Below are positions 11,781-25,258 of a DNA stretch of 64,000 bases, in pieces. The notes below the pieces were generated by a model. It made no database searches, had not been told where the DNA came from, and saw only the letters and a program-made list of their open reading frames with translations. Position 1 is the first letter of the stretch. Each line of letters begins with the position of its first letter. This DNA is from Zychaea mexicana (taxonomy: Eukaryota > Mucoromycota > Mucoromycetes > Mucorales > Lichtheimiaceae). The stretch lies in NCBI RefSeq assembly GCF_025766255.1, contig NW_026516685.1:124001-188000 (forward strand), read 5' to 3'. A program made the position numbers and the translations under genes.

Positions 11781-12796
11781 GTAAATATCATCGGATCTTC
11801 AATGATTGTTACCTGACTTTGATTCTAATAATATACTGTGTATGATTAGTTACACTTATTTGCATTTTGATACCCACATCAATGCATCTGTATTCTACAA
11901 CAGTTACTCCAGATTCCATTCCTTTTTTTGTGGTTTTACCGACGTATCTATTCTTCCAATGAAAAAAAAAGGAAGAGCAGTTGTTTATAGTCAACAATCT
12001 CTGCATTTCAAGCCTCCGTCCCCAGAACCCCCACAAGCAACAACCCAACAATCACCCTCGCTACAGCCATCACATGTAACATCACCTACCTCGCAAGCTG
12101 AGTCTCGTTGTCAACAAATAAAAAGGTAAAAATCTAAAATTTGACACTAAAGGAACTTAGTCCTTTTTATCTGTACAAACTTGTTTTTTTCAAAGATACT
12201 CACTTGATTTAATATGTAATTAGACTGTTCGAAAAAGGATTGGTTTTGCTTGAGCAAGAGATGGAAGAGAAAGGAGAACATTTATTTATAAATAAATTAA
12301 AAAATTTTATTAAACATATAATGAATTGAGAATATTAAAATTTTTCAAAACACTGCAATATAATAAATACTAAAACATACAGCAAAAAATGAACAATTAT
12401 TTTATAAGTATAGATTGTATTTTTATTTTTTATTTCATCTTCAACACTTTTTGCCAAGACTTTTTAATTCATCACATGACATAACATGAGCAATAATTTT
12501 ACTTTTTTGTATAAAAAAATAAATTTCTTTAATAATAGCAAGATAAGCATGGAAACTATCAGTATAAAGAATTATGATAAAAAAGATTCTTCTATAAAGT
12601 CATTTAATGATTTTAAATATAATCTTAATTATAAACCATAAAATTTTATAATTGATCCTACTTTTGCATTTAGTAATTGTAGCACATGGCTTGGTAAAAA
12701 ACCTTATACAATTAAAATAAATATTGATATAACTAAAGAAAATAATATAGATTTTGAAAGTATGATAAATGTTATGTATAATAAAATTAATTCTTA

Positions 12797-15401
12797 TGGT
12801 GTATTTCATCTATAACCGCCAAAATTTTCCCCAAAATTGAAAGCTATCAGTACCCCCAAAAATAAGTTTACCACAAAAGCAACCAAATCAATTGTTTCTT
12901 AAGCATCTTTAGTCTAATTCTATTTGGCTAACTTCTTAAAAAAATGTTTTAGGAAGGAGAGGATAGTCGTCAAAGTCTGCCGGTTTAGGAAAATTTTGCA
13001 GGCGAAGGGGAAAATTGAAACGCACTCATGCATATTCGAGTAAATAATACTCACGTGAAATTTCCCAATTTGGTTAGTATCTAATGCCTTACACTATTAT
13101 TCGCAAGAGCTGAGATGTGGCCACACCCTGTTCCTTCTACCAGATGCCACCACTTAGGAAGCGCCAGAAGAGCGCTAGAGAGAATGCAAATGAAAACAAT
13201 ATGGTGAATATGGAAGATTCATAGCTTCGGAAAGTCCAGCGACTATTACATATGTCGATGCAGGATCTGAACTAAGTGACAATAACGACGACGATAATAT
13301 CAACGATTGGGAACTCCTTGACCTGACGCACAATATATTACAACAGGCTGCAAAACTATCGCTGGCTTAGAAAGACGATGCAGATAAATCCATGCATGTA
13401 GTATATAACAAGACTCCCGTACGACCAACTGGCGAAGACGAACAGAAGCAAGAGCTGCTGCAGAAGGTTGCAAAAAGGTCGATGATTATTTCACGAAGGT
13501 GACGCAAACACCGTGTATACATTCAGAGAACTCTTCTAAAGCTCTCCACAAAAACTACAGCGTCGCCAATATTGATGGTGAGGAGCACCTCTCACAGCTT
13601 TTAGCATCTTTAAAAGCACTTATAAAGCCGGTAGCGAACAAAGGAAGCACGCTCAATACTAAGGGTGCTTTTCAAATGGCAAAAACACAAGCTGTATACC
13701 GGTACTATCACTATCGGTCACAGGGATTGAAAAGTATTGATAGTTCTCAAAGAGCTGCTGTCGATATCTGGACCACCCCATCAAAAGAGTATAGGGCAAA
13801 GGCCATCCGCTACTGGGCGCGCGAATTCCGTGATTCTGGGTCCATCTCAACACATCAACAAGGGAAGCATGTAAAAAGAGAATCACTCCTCAGTGACGAG
13901 TCCGTGGAAGAACGAATCCGTCTATTGATAGGCGGTTAAAAACTCGATCTACGTAACCTCCCTGCTTTTGTTAAAGTTATCAATGAAAGTATCATCCCTG
14001 AGATACTTGGTGTTCCAGGCTCAGTATCACAGACGACATTATGGCGATATATGTCTGAGTGGGGTTATCAATACCGCAAAAACAGCAAGGATATATATTA
14101 CGACGGGCACGAACGAGATGACGTGGTAGCATACCGATTAAAATGGGCTAAACGAATGGTGGAGTACAAGAAGCGGATGGACTCGTACGAAGGACAACGT
14201 GCAGAAATCATCATTGAGCCATCTTTAGCGCCTGATCAAAAGAAAATTGTTATGGTTACCCATGATGAGTCAACCTTCTATGCAAACGATGGTAAACAAA
14301 AGCTATGGCTGGCAGACGGCGAGAGTATCCTACGCAACAAAAGCCCTGGACAATCCATTATGATATCCGAGTTCCAATGCGCGTGTCATGGCACAATGCG
14401 ATCTGGAATATGGACCTTGCATACATACTTCTATGCAGGGGCAAACCGAGAACAGTATTGGACCAGCAAAGACATGGTTAAGCAGTTAGAAGAAGATGCG
14501 ATCCCACTATTTGACCTTTTGCACCCTGGTTGTCAAGTATTATTTATATTCGATCAAAGTAGTAATCATAATGCTTACCCAAGTGATGCATTACTGGCGA
14601 GAACTATGTGCAAGGAATTAAAGCGGTGTGGAGTGGATAACGCAGAGCATGACTGCAGCATGCATGTGTATTGGGACAGCTACTTTATCGATGAAGCAAC
14701 CAAAGAAAAGAAAACACAAAGGATGTACATGAATATCGAAGAAAACATTAAGAAACGCAAGCGAGGTGTCACGATAGTCACGGCCGACAAACAGCAAGTA
14801 TGCCATTTCAAGGGGATAAAAATCATTTTGAATGACCGTGGACTTTGGTTTGAGGAAGACCCGTATAGACCTGGAAAAGTTTGGCGAATGGATTGCAAAA
14901 AAGAAGAAGCGGACGATAGCAAGTGTTGTACTAGACATTTTCTTGGTGCTCAGCCCGACTTTCAAGATCAAAAGACAGCCCTTTGTGAAGCTGTGGTGAA
15001 CGCGGGTCACATTTTTGAGCTATATCCAAAATTCCAATGCGAGTGCAATTGGATCGAACGATATTAGGGCCGAGCAAAGTACCATGCACGAATCAATTGT
15101 AATTACAGTTATAAAGCTTTGAAAGAAAACTTACCAAAGTTCCTGGGTACTGTTTCGCCCCCAGACGAAGTACCTACACTAATTAGACGATTTTATGGAA
15201 GGGTGTGGCATTTTATAGACGCTTATTCCCAAGAACTACCAACTCCCGAAGCTATCACTCTTGTGGAAAGATATACTTCCCGAACTTACAGATCACACTG
15301 TCTTGACGATTTCCCTACTATTATTTGAATATTACTAAATAAAGAAGCGGCATTTGAAATCTCAAAATTGAAACATTGGCGGTTATAGATGAAATATACT
15401 A
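12797..15401 (+). mobile_element. IS630/Tc1-like DDE element, copy 1
   Basis: Terminal inverted repeats TGGTGTATTTCATCTATAAC and the complement of GGCGGTTATAGATGAAATAT, flanked by TA (12,795-12,796 and 15,402-15,403). Removing it and one TA restores the continuous A sequence seen at 8,950-8,985. Copy 2 (26,661-29,265) has exactly the same length and lies at the same site in A4, so the pair arose by duplication of the host segment. Confidence 0.92.
13144..15328 (+). pseudogene. IS630/Tc1-like transposase, copy 1
   Basis: Candidate start MPPLRKRQKSARENANENN, followed by a stop and a frameshift before the main frame (KKVDDYFTKVTQTP). The DDE core is clear: first Asp in VTHDESTFYANDGK, second in LFIFDQSSNHNAY, and Glu in CNWIERY. 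Immediately after IERY a TAG replaces the expected Trp of the W-G-R-A-K motif. The frame then continues (GRAKYHARINCNYSYKALKE) to 15,328. This copy has a further TAA at 13,937 where copy 2 has CAA. Non-autonomous. Confidence 0.88.
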
Positions 15402-15955
15402 TATTTTACAAAAATGGAAGGCTTGAATACAACATTAATTAATCCTCTAATAAATTCAACTATGTTCGATAATATAATAATATTATACTTAATAATAAGC
15501 AAAATTACAGTTATTAAAAATATTGAAAATAAAGAAGAAGTTGATATTGATTTATTGAAAAGTGAGAAGTTTAATATATATCCATTGATATTTTCTCCAT
15601 CAATTACTAAGTCTAATGAGAACATATATATATACTTTAACATAAAAAGTGCTTTTATAGAATTTTTAGAAAGTAATACAGAAGATATTAACATTGAAAT
15701 TAATTATGATACAGCTATAAATGCATTTAGGAATATAAAATATATTAATGTCATGTGATGAATTAAAAAGCCTTGGCAAAAAGTGTTGAAGATGAAAAAA
15801 AAATAAAAATACAATCTATACTTATAAAGTAATTGTTCATTTTTTGCTATATGTTTTAGTATTTAATATATTACAGTGTTTTGAAAAATTTTAATATTCT
15901 CAATTCATTATATGTTTAATAAAATTTTTAAATTTATTTATAAATAAATGTTCTC

Positions 15956-16638
15956 CTTTCTCTTCCATCTCTTGCTTAAGCAAAACCAATCCTTCTTCGA
16001 ACAGTCTAATTACATATTAAATCAAGTGAGTATCTTTGAAAAAAACAAGTTTGTACAGATAAAAAGGACTAAAGTTCCTTTAGTGTCAAATTTTAGATTT
16101 TTACCTTTTTGTTTGTTGGCAATGAGAATTAGCTTGCGAGGTAGGTGATGTAACATGTGATGGCTGCAGCGAGGGTAGTTGTTGGGTTGTTGCTTCTTGT
16201 GGTTCTGGGGACGGGGGCTTGAAATGCAGAGATTGTTGACTATAAACAACTGCTCTTCCTTTTTTTTTTATTGGAAGAATAGATACGTCGGTAAAACCAC
16301 AAAAAAAGGAATGGAATCCGTAGTAACTATTGTAGAATACTGATGCATTGATGTGGGTATCAAAATGTAAATAAGCGTAACTAATCATACACAGTACATT
16401 GTTAGAATCGAAATCAGGTAACAATCATAGAAGATTCGACGATACTTACTCGGCCTGCATAACTTTGACAATGCGTCTTAACCCTGTTGTGACAATTCTT
16501 TCAACAAGCTGATCTCGTGATACGTTGTATATAGCTGATCCTTTCAGGATCACTTGGCAGTCTGGAGCAACCATAGTGCAAATGTACAGTTGATTCAGGT
16601 AGACCTTGAAATTTACAAGCTATTAAAAGTTTATTCAT
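15956..16638 (-). pseudogene. R gene copy 5
   Basis: Truncated at the A junction, exon 2 open (16,101-16,424), exon 1 shifted. Unlike copies 3, 7 and 9 it has spacer P in the correct orientation upstream. Confidence 0.6.
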
Positions 16639-16860
16639 GTAAGCAAAACAATGTAAGATGGGTTATTATAGAAATAAAGGCTAATACATACTTATCTTTT
16701 GATGTGAGAAAAAATAGTGTAAAGAGAAAGAGAGGGGTGAATTGGGTACAGAGGCTTTATATATCAAAGATTTAAACACTAAGTGAGATTATACAACCTC
16801 AATGTCCCGACATGTCAAGGTCACTAGACCCGCAAGAAATAATACGCCCTCTACAGTCAC
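16639..16860 (-). promoter_or_regulatory. Spacer P, oriented towards R5 (flipped)
   Basis: The same 222-bp spacer as at 30,502-30,723 but in the opposite orientation relative to the array. Its distal end (CTACAGTCAC) abuts the ATG of R6. TATA-like element near 16,762 on the minus strand. Confidence 0.6.
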
Positions 16861-17543
16861 ATGAATAAACTTTCAATAGCTTGTAAATTTCAAGGTCTAC
16901 CTGAATCAACTGTACATTTGCACCATGGTTGCTCCAGACTGCCAAGTGATCCTAAAAGGATCAGCTATATACAACGTATCACGAGATCAGCTTGTTGAAA
17001 GAATTGTCACAACAGGGTTAAGACGCATTGTCAAAGTTACGCAGGCCGAGTAAGTATCGTCGAATCTTCTATGATTGTTACCTGATTTCGATTCTAACAA
17101 TGTACTGTGTATGATTAGTTACGCTTATTTGCATTTTGATACCCACATCAATGCATCAGTATTCTACAACAGTTACTCCGGATTCCATTCCTTTTTTTGT
17201 GGTTTTACTGACGTATCTATTCTTCCAATGAAAAAAAAAGGAAGAGCAGTTGTTTATAGTCAACAATCTCTGCATTTCAAGCCCCCGTCCCCAGAACCAC
17301 AAGAAGCAACAACCCAACAACTACCCTCGCTGCAGCCATCACATGTTACATCACCTACCTCGCAAGCTGATTCTCATTGCCAACAAACAAAAAGGTAAAA
17401 ATCTAAAATTTGATACTAAAGGAACTTTAGTCCTTTTTATCTGTACAAACTTGTTTTTTTTAAAGATTCTCACTTGATTTAATATGTCGTTAGACTGTTC
17501 GAAGAAGGATTGGTTTTGCTTAAGCAAGAGATGGAAGAGAAAG
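16861..17543 (+). pseudogene. R gene copy 6
   Basis: Truncated at the A junction, exon 2 open (17,075-17,398), exon 1 with the one-base shift. ATG directly abuts the distal end of a P spacer facing away. Confidence 0.6.
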
Positions 17544-17740
17544 GAGAACATTTATTTATAAATAAATTTAAAAATTTTATTAAACATATAATGAATTGAG
17601 AATATTAAAATTTTTCAAAACACTGTAATATATTAAATACTAAAACATACAGCAAAAAATGAACAATTATTTTATAACTATAGATTGTATTTTTATTTTT
17701 TTTTCATCTTCAACACTTTTTGCCAAGGCTTTTTAATTCA

Positions 17741-18733
17741 TCACATGACATTAATATATTTTATATTCCTAAATGCATTTATAGCTGTATCATAATTAAT
17801 TTCAATGTTAATATCTTCTGTATTACTTTCTAAAAATTCTATAAAAGCACTTTTTATGTTAAAGTATATATATATGTTCTCATTAGACTTAGTAATTGAT
17901 GGAGAAAATATCAATGGATATATATTAAACTTCTCACTTTTCAATAAATCAATATCAACTTTTTCTTTATTTTCAATATTTTTAATAACTGTAATATTGC
18001 TTATTGTTAAGTATAATATTATTGTATTCTCGAATATAGCTAAGTTTATTAGAGGATTAATTAATGTTGTATTCAAGCCTTCCATTTTTTAAAATAAGAA
18101 TTAATTTTATTATACAAAACATTTATCATACTTTCAAAATCAATATTACAGTGGACCCCTGCTTTTTGCACCCCCGTTTATTGCAGATCCCCACTTATTG
18201 CAACTTTTTTGAGCAGATTCCCGCTCAACACTTAGTAAAATTGCAGATTCCTCGGTTTTTGCAGATTGCAACTTGGAAATCGGGACCTGCAATTTCCCGC
18301 TTCAGCCTTATATATTGTATATTAATCTCGAACTTCAGAGACAGTGAGACTCGAACCAGTGACAAAAGAGATACACTATCGTATTCTATTATTTAAGAGC
18401 TTTTAAACTAAATAAGGAAAGATGTGATTGCCAGCTTATCGATCCCACTTGTGTAACATATTCACATTTTACAGTTCCTCAGATTTTGCAGCTTTTTTGA
18501 CGGAATTCCCGCTGTTGCAAAAAGCGGGGGTTCACTGTATCTTCTTTAGTTATATCAATATTTATTTTAATTGTATAAGGTTTTTTACCAAGCCATGTGC
18601 TACAATTACTAAATGCAAAAGTAGGATCAATTATAAAATTTTATGGTTTATAATTAAGATTATATTTAAAATCATTAAATGACTTTATAGAAGAATCTTT
18701 TTTATTATAATTCTTTATACTGATAGTTTCCAT
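17741..18733 (-). pseudogene. A-segment gene, copy 3 (MITE-interrupted)
   Basis: Starts at 18,733 (METISIKNY..), carries the stop after NYKP as in A2, is interrupted by the MITE at 18,149-18,537, and ends with the MEGLNTTLINPLIN part open to 17,741. Confidence 0.72.
18149..18537. mobile_element. 389-bp pogo-like MITE, copy 2
   Basis: Same length, TIRs and TA flanks (18,147-18,148 and 18,538-18,539) as copy 1 and in the same position of segment A, but inverted within the window. It is therefore a duplicated rather than an independently inserted copy. Confidence 0.9.
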
Positions 18734-19007
18734 GCTTATCTTGCTATTATTAAAGAAATTTATTTTTTTATACAAAAAAGTAAAATTATTGCTCATGTTA
18801 TGTCATGTGATGAATTAAAAAGTCTTGGCAAAAAGTGTTGAAGATGAAAAAAAAATAAAAATACAATCTATACTTATAAAGTAATTGTTCATTTTTTGCT
18901 ATATGTTTTAGCATTTAATATATTGCAGTGTTTTGAAAAATTTTAATATTCTCAATTCATTATATGTTTAATAAAATTTTTAAATTTATTTATAAATAAA
19001 TGTTCTC

Positions 19008-19690
19008 CTTTCTCTTCCATCTCTTGCTTAAGCAAAACCAATCCTTCTTCGAACAGTCTAACGACATATTAAATCAAGTGAGAATCTTTAAAAAAAACAA
19101 GTTTGTACAGATAAAAAGGACTAAAGTTCCTTTAGTGTCCAATTTTAGATTTTTACCTTTTTGTTTGTTGACAACGAGACTTAGCTTGCAAGGTAGGTGA
19201 TGTTACATGTGATGGCTGTAGCGAGGGTGATTGTTGGGTTGTTGCTTCTTGTGGTTCTGGGGACGGGGGCTTGAAATGCAGAGATTGTTGACTATAAACA
19301 ACTGCTCTTCCTTTTTTTTTCATTGGAAGAATAGATACGTTGGTAAAACCACAAAAAAAGGAATGGAATCCGGAGTAACTGTTGTAGAATACTGATGCAT
19401 TGATGTGGGTATCAAAATGCAAATAAGCGTAACTAATCATACACAGTACATTATTAGAATCGAAATCAGGTAACAATCATAGAAGATTCGACGATACTTA
19501 CTCGGCCTGCGTAACTTTGACAATGCGTCTTAACCCTGTTGTGACAATTCTTTCAACAAGCTGATCTCGTGATACGTTGTATATAGCTGATCCTTTCAGG
19601 ATCACTTGGCAGTCTGGAGCAACCATGGTGCAAACGTACAGTTGATGCAGGTAGACCTTGAAATTTACAAGCTATTGAAAGTTTATTCAT
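19008..19690 (-). pseudogene. R gene copy 7
   Basis: Truncated at the A junction, exon 2 open (19,153-19,476), exon 1 shifted, no promoter of its own. Confidence 0.6.
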
Positions 19691-19912
19691 GTGACTGTAG
19701 AGGGCGTATTATTTCTTACGGGTCTAGTGACCTTGACATGTCAGGACATTGAGGTTGTATAATCTCACTTAGTGTTTAAATCTTTGATATATAAAGCCTC
19801 TGTACCCAATTCACCCCTCTCTTTCTCTTTACACTATTTTTTCTCACATCAAAAGAGAAGTATGTATTAGCCTTTATTTCTATAATAACCCATCTTACAT
19901 TGTTTTGCTTAT
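19691..19912 (+). promoter_or_regulatory. Spacer P, oriented towards R8
   Basis: 222-bp copy of P with TATA-like GATATATAAAG near 19,786 and the pyrimidine-rich leader before the R8 ATG. Confidence 0.6.
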
Positions 19913-20103
19913 ATGAATAAACTTTTAATAGCTTGTAAATTTCAAGGTCTACCTGAATCAACTGTACATTTGCACCATGGTTTCTCCAGACTGCCAAGTG
20001 ATTTTGAAAGGATCAGCTATAAAGAACTATCACAAGATCAGCTTGTTGAAAGAATTGTTGCAACAGGGTTAAGAAGCATTATCAAATTTGTGCAGGCCGC
20101 GTA

Positions 20104-21256
20104 GGGGACCAGTCGAGGTTATAATGATTATGCTCTAGTTTATTGGTACTATTTGGACGAATAGCTACAATAAGTTGGTATAACCAAAATAATTTTCATA
20201 AAGTTAAATTATGCATATATATCTTGGCATGCATACATTTAAAAAATTTGAAAAAATAAAAATTGAATTTTTATTACTATATAAATGTAACACCTCATAA
20301 TATTAAACATGAACAATACAATCATATTCAACAATGACAAAATCGTCCTTGATACCAATAAATTAAGTATATTTTTAAATAATAATATTATAAACATTAA
20401 AGAATTTGCTGAAGAAACAATTTATGAAAAATATGATATAAATTATAATATTAAAAAAATAAATTATTAATAAAACATAAAGCATCAAAAAAACAAAAAG
20501 AGTCATCTAAAAATAATTTAAGTAAAGCGAATAATGAAAGAGATATTATTTCTGTTAGAAAAAGAAAAGAGAAAACATTAAAGGAAAATATAAAACTAAA
20601 GGAAAAATTACATAAATATGAGAATTACTATGAAAATCCTGATACATTACCTCTAAAAGAATAGTTGCCGGAAATTTAAATTCTCAGTAAATTGAAATTC
20701 CTCATATTTCAAATACACAGACAAAAGAAACATATGCTGAAAATTTAAATTCTCAGCAATCCTTAATTCCTTATATTTTTGATGCAACGTTAGAAAACAC
20801 CTCTGGTGCAGATTCCTCATAGGGTGATTCAGATAACAATGAATGTGAATCAGGTGAGGGTGAATATATGTGTATGATTGCATGTAAGCTCTGTATGGAT
20901 AAATTAAATGATACATATAATTGTAGTTTTATTGATGAACTTATTTTAAAACTTGAAAAGGAAAAATATATGTATAAAAGGTTCTTTAATTCATACTTTA
21001 GATATTATATTGATTTGATAAAAGCAAAAGAAGCAAATAGGGATGATTTTATGTAAATATGTCAAGAGCAAATGCAGAAGTTAATCATTGAATATAGTCA
21101 GATATATACATATGAAAATGGAAGTGAAGATGAAGATAGTGATGTCTCTGATTAAAATTATATCAGCCATTAATGGTAATACCAGTTAGGACATGCTTAT
21201 TAACTATAATAAAATCAATAAACAACTAACAGCTAGACAACTAATCGTAGGACACT
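20104..21256 (+). repeat. Segment B, copy 2
   Basis: Duplicate of 10,628-11,780 with scattered single-base differences. Same boundaries within R. Confidence 0.75.
20309..21155 (+). pseudogene. B-segment gene, copy 2
   Basis: Carries the same frameshift and the same in-frame stops as copy 1, so the gene was already broken when the block duplicated. The last acidic residues differ slightly (DSDVSD). Confidence 0.55.
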
Positions 21257-22710
21257 GTAAATATCATCGGATCTTCAATGATTGTTACCTGACTTTGATT
21301 CTAATAATATACTGTGTATGATTAGTTACGCTTATTTGCATTTTGATACCCACATCAATGCATCAGTATTCTACAACAGTTACTCCGGATTCCATTCCTT
21401 TTTTTGTGGTTTTACCAACATATCTATTCTTCCAATGAAAAAAAAAGGAAGAGCAGTTGTTTATAGTCAACAATCTCTGCATTTCAAGCCCCCGTCCCCA
21501 GAACCCCCACAAGCAACAACCCAACAATCACCCTCGCTACAGCCATCACATGTAACATCACCTACCTCGCAAGCTGAGTCTCGTTGTCAACAAACAAAAA
21601 GGTAAAAATCTAAAATTTGACACTAAAGGAACTTAGTCCTTTTTATCTGTACAAACTTGTTTTTTTCAAAGATACTCACTTGATTTAATATGTAATTAGA
21701 CTGTTCGAAAAAGGATTGGTTTTGTTTGAGCAAGAGATGGAAGAGAAAGGAGAACATTTATTTATAAATAAATTAAAAAATTTTATTAAACATATAATGA
21801 ATTGAGAATATTAAAAATTTTCAAAACACTGCAATATAATAAATACTAAAACATACAGCAAAAAATGAACAATTATTTTATAAGTATAGATTGTATTTTT
21901 ATTTTTTATTTCATCTTCAACACTTTTTGCCAAGACTTTTTAATTCATCACATGACATAACATGAGCAATAATTTTACTTTTTTGTATAAAAAAATAAAT
22001 TTCTTTAATAATAGCAAGATAAGCATGGAAACTATCAGTATAAAGAATTATGATAAAAAAGATTCTTCTATAAAGTCATTTAATGATTTTAAATATAATC
22101 TTAATTATAAACCATAAAATTTTATAATTGATCCTACTTTTGCATTTAGTAATTGTAGCACATGGCTTGGTAAAAAACCTTATACAATTAAAATAAATAT
22201 TGATATAACTAAAGAAAATAATATAGATTTTGAAAGTATGATAAATGTTATGTATAGGGATCCTCATCAGAACCGTGGAACCGGAACCGAACCGAACCGG
22301 AACCGTAAAAACACGGTTCGGTTCCTATCAAGAACCGAACCGGAACCGAACCAACATTTTCTACGTAGAACCGAAGAACCGAAGACTACATGGTGCTTTT
22401 AATGATTTCATGATTAACACAATGAGTGACTAGAATTTAAACTAAAGAAGCAAAAGACCATTCACAAAACGTCGAAGATATATTTTGTTTCCCAAAGAGA
22501 CCCTGTATATAAAGGTCTGATCTTTATTTTGTTGCACGGACGGTATATCAAGACGAAGGGAACAAAAAGGAAGTAGAAAATGAAGAGCGGAGGGGAGGAA
22601 GGGGCAGGAAAAAAAGGTAGTGGGAAAGCAGAAAGAGGAAGCAAAGAAAGAGAAAGCAAAGAGGGGGAAAAAGGGCAGAAGAAAAAGGAGCACGGAAAAA
22701 AAAGGAAGGA

Positions 22711-25258
22711 CTAATCGTCGAAGTCAAAGGAGCACCATGAATCTAGAAGCATCAAACGTTCGATGCTTTCCGGTTGGAGGCGATTGCGCGTGTACGGCAG
22801 TAACAGTCGACTTCGTGAAAAGCACCGTTCTGAGGGTGTTGAAGTGACCGGAACCGCCAAGTACTGCGCTGCCATTGCTGCCAAATTGGGCCACTGTGGC
22901 TGGGATTTCCAGTAGTTCAAGACCGGCGATCCTTGCCCCTCCTGGCTTGGTTCTGGTCTTCTTAACCGTTCTTCCAAGTAATCGTCCAATTCGTCGCCGC
23001 TCGTTGATGTTCTGTATAGATCGTACAGCTTTTGCACCTCTTCATTCACCTCCGGCCGCATAGCAACGTCCTTGGGGAATGCAGCCCAGGCTCGGTGCAC
23101 CATATTTTGGCTCATGACTTGGTACTCGGGTTCCCATCCAGCTTGGCGCCACCAAGAAAACTTCATCCGAGGATCCATCGCCGTTGCAATGGCGTATACG
23201 TCCGTGTCATCGACCTTGCAGTAGTATTTTCGAAGCTTTTCCAGGCCGCGTCTTGCTGCTCGTTTCAATTCTCGTGGATATTCCTTGTTATCGACGTCTT
23301 CCAGGCAATCCATGAGCTTGTTGTAGTGTGCAATGGCGACATTGATGGTGGCGTGGCTCGTACTTGCTGAGAGGTCCAAGGTGGACTCGTAAAATGGCTT
23401 CAGCATTTCCCTCAGCTGGTCAACTCGCTTCCACTCTTCTTGCGTTAGGATGTATGGGAGGAGCTCGTCGTTGGTGCTATTGGTGCACATCACATTGTAC
23501 GGTTCGCGCAGTAAGGAAGCACGGGCAAGCATCTCGTACGTGGAGTTCCAGCGGGTGCGCACATCGAGTTGGAGGATGAGCTGGGTACAACAATCAGTTT
23601 GCTGCTGGCGCATGAACTTCTCCGAGCGTTGGGGTGAGGAACTATGTCATTAAACAGCGTGATGAGTACATAGTGCTAATGAATATCTCAAGTAGTAAAA
23701 ACGGCTGTTTGATGATAGTGATAACTTACCGAATCTTCGTAATTCCTTTGCGCAGCTTGATAAGTACGCTCATCGCTTCTATTTCTTGCTCTTCCAAAAC
23801 TTGCTCAGCATTGACCTCGTATGTTGCATCGACATCGCCATCGTTCCCTCCTTCTAGATCATCGGCGTCGGTATCGGCACAAACATCGTTCGTTACTGGT
23901 TCCAATCCCCAACGCAGAATATCCTGGACAGCCAAGTTAAGCACATGACCAAGGCAGGGTATATGATGCTTATCAGCGCGGAACGACCTACAGTTATAAT
24001 GGTATTATGTAAGTTTACAAATAGGCTATACTATACATTATGCATTGCTATATTAATTTTGAGTGCTTACCATCCGTTCTCGTTACCGTGCTCTTCGATG
24101 ACACGGGCCATTTTTTTCATGTTGGAGGCATTATCCGTCGTAATCGTGAACAACTTGGGTCCTAAGCCGAAGTCGTGCAAGACACCTATGAAAGCATTGG
24201 CCAAGTTTTCCGCCGAGTGGGGTCCGTTCAGTGGCACAAAGCCAAGGATAACTTCATGCATTTTCCAGGTCGTTTGCGAGATCCAGTGCCCAGTAACAGT
24301 TAAGAAGGCATCGTTGTATGGGCTGGTCCAACCGTCGAGTGTGCACGAAATCGTAGGAAGCGTATCCAATAAGGAACGTAACTTGGCTTTGTAAAGCTTG
24401 TACTCTTCAATGGTCTAAAGGTAAATTCAAAGGAATAGGATATTAGAATTATTTTCTTTTTGATGGTGCATAACTAAAAAAAACAAAATCACTAATTTCT
24501 TTACCTTTCTTGTGATAGTATCGGCACTTGGAAGCTTCACCATTTCCATGTCACTTGCAGATTGCGCGATTTCCAAAAGTTCTTGCAATTCATCATTTTC
24601 AGCCATGGTAAATGGTAACTTGCTTTTTACGATAAATTTGATGAACGCCTTGATGAATAGTTCGGCAGTGAATACACGGGCACGTTTCGATTGTACAAAC
24701 GAGTCAAGTGGACCGCCAGCACGCTTAGTTCCGGTATGTGGACCATGTTCCTTGGTGACATTATGGACCTTGTTCAAGTGCTTGATAACGGCGGACGTGG
24801 AGCCTTGTTCGGATGCAAACGTCTTGCCACAGTTTGCAACTAGACATCGGATGCGCGGCTTGCCATTGTCGTCATCATAGCGCTCGCCTAACTTGTTCTT
24901 GATCACCCAGCTTTTCTCCTTGGTAGCAGCACTGCCTTGCGATCGTACGATGGACATAGAAACAGATTCGGAATCAGTGATGACCTCTCCATCCGTCTCT
25001 TCAGCAGCAAGCGATACACTATCCACCGACATGGCAGAAGGCATACGAGGTAATGTGGGAGCTCGGACAGGATTTTCTTGCGCCTTACGTAAAATATTAC
25101 AAGCATCGATATATGTTAGGGATTTGCGATACAACACGATACAACACAACACGACACAACACGACACAACACGGCACGACCGATCACAGATTGATAATTA
25201 CCCCATCATGAAGAGCAGCACGGGCATCGCGGGAAGAAGAACCAGCTTGGTAAGGCAT
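22711..25258 (-). CDS. hAT-2 transposase, five exons, 722 residues
   Basis: Cut-and-paste hAT transposase. I place exons at 25258-25202, 25083-24505, 24414-24071, 23987-23730 and 23641-22711. All junctions are GT/AG and the total (2,169 nt) is a whole number of codons. It opens MPYQAGSSSRDARAALHDG. A BED-type zinc finger follows around residues 85-120 (IRCLVANC, VIKHLNKVH). Then comes the RNase-H-like core (CTLDGWTSPYNDAF, ITTDNASNM) and an acidic insertion. The C-terminal hATC dimerisation domain (YLAVPVTSTPSERCFSRSR) ends LDSWCSFDFDD. No internal stop is seen and the Trp mutated in hAT-1 is present. The start codon is chosen because exon 1 is conserved in hAT-1. Confidence 0.93.

Larger units (their letters stand above)
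10437..12273 (+). pseudogene. R gene copy 4, split by segment B
   Basis: One of only two copies (with copy 8) whose exon 1 lacks the one-base shift, so it reads MNKLLIACKFQGLP...IVATGLRSIIKFVQAA. Segment B (10,628-11,780) sits at the exon 1/intron 1 junction and replaces the donor with a TAG stop. Exon 2 is open at 11,806-12,129 and the last exon ends in segment A. It is the R copy with the best exon 1 and a correctly oriented P promoter. Confidence 0.6.
12549..15758 (+). pseudogene. A-segment gene, copy 2 (stop plus transposon)
   Basis: METISIKNYDKKDSS... then a stop where the intact copy reads KLKNF, then FIIDPTFAFSNCS to NKINS before the transposon. After it the frame resumes at MEGLNTTLINPLIN (15,414) and is open to the end. 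Function unknown, see 31,899-32,501. Confidence 0.75.
12274..15955 (+). repeat. Segment A2, hosting an IS630/Tc1-like element
   Basis: A-type segment with the usual inverted ends, interrupted by the 2,605-bp element at 12,797-15,401. The A gene begins at 12,549 and ends near 15,758. It has an in-frame stop after NYKP and is split by the transposon. Its sequence around 12,767-12,776 is the empty-site equivalent of the hAT-2 insertion in A4. Confidence 0.85.
17544..19007 (-). repeat. Segment A3, inverted relative to A1, carrying the same MITE
   Basis: Same segment and same MITE site as A1 but in the opposite orientation. Since both lie between inverted R copies, a single inversion between those repeats explains the flip. 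Confidence 0.85.
19913..21749 (+). pseudogene. R gene copy 8, split by segment B
   Basis: Near-identical to copy 4: unshifted exon 1 (19,913-20,104), segment B at 20,104-21,256, exon 2 open at 21,282-21,605, then the A junction. It is the duplicate of copy 4 in the second tandem block. Confidence 0.6.
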
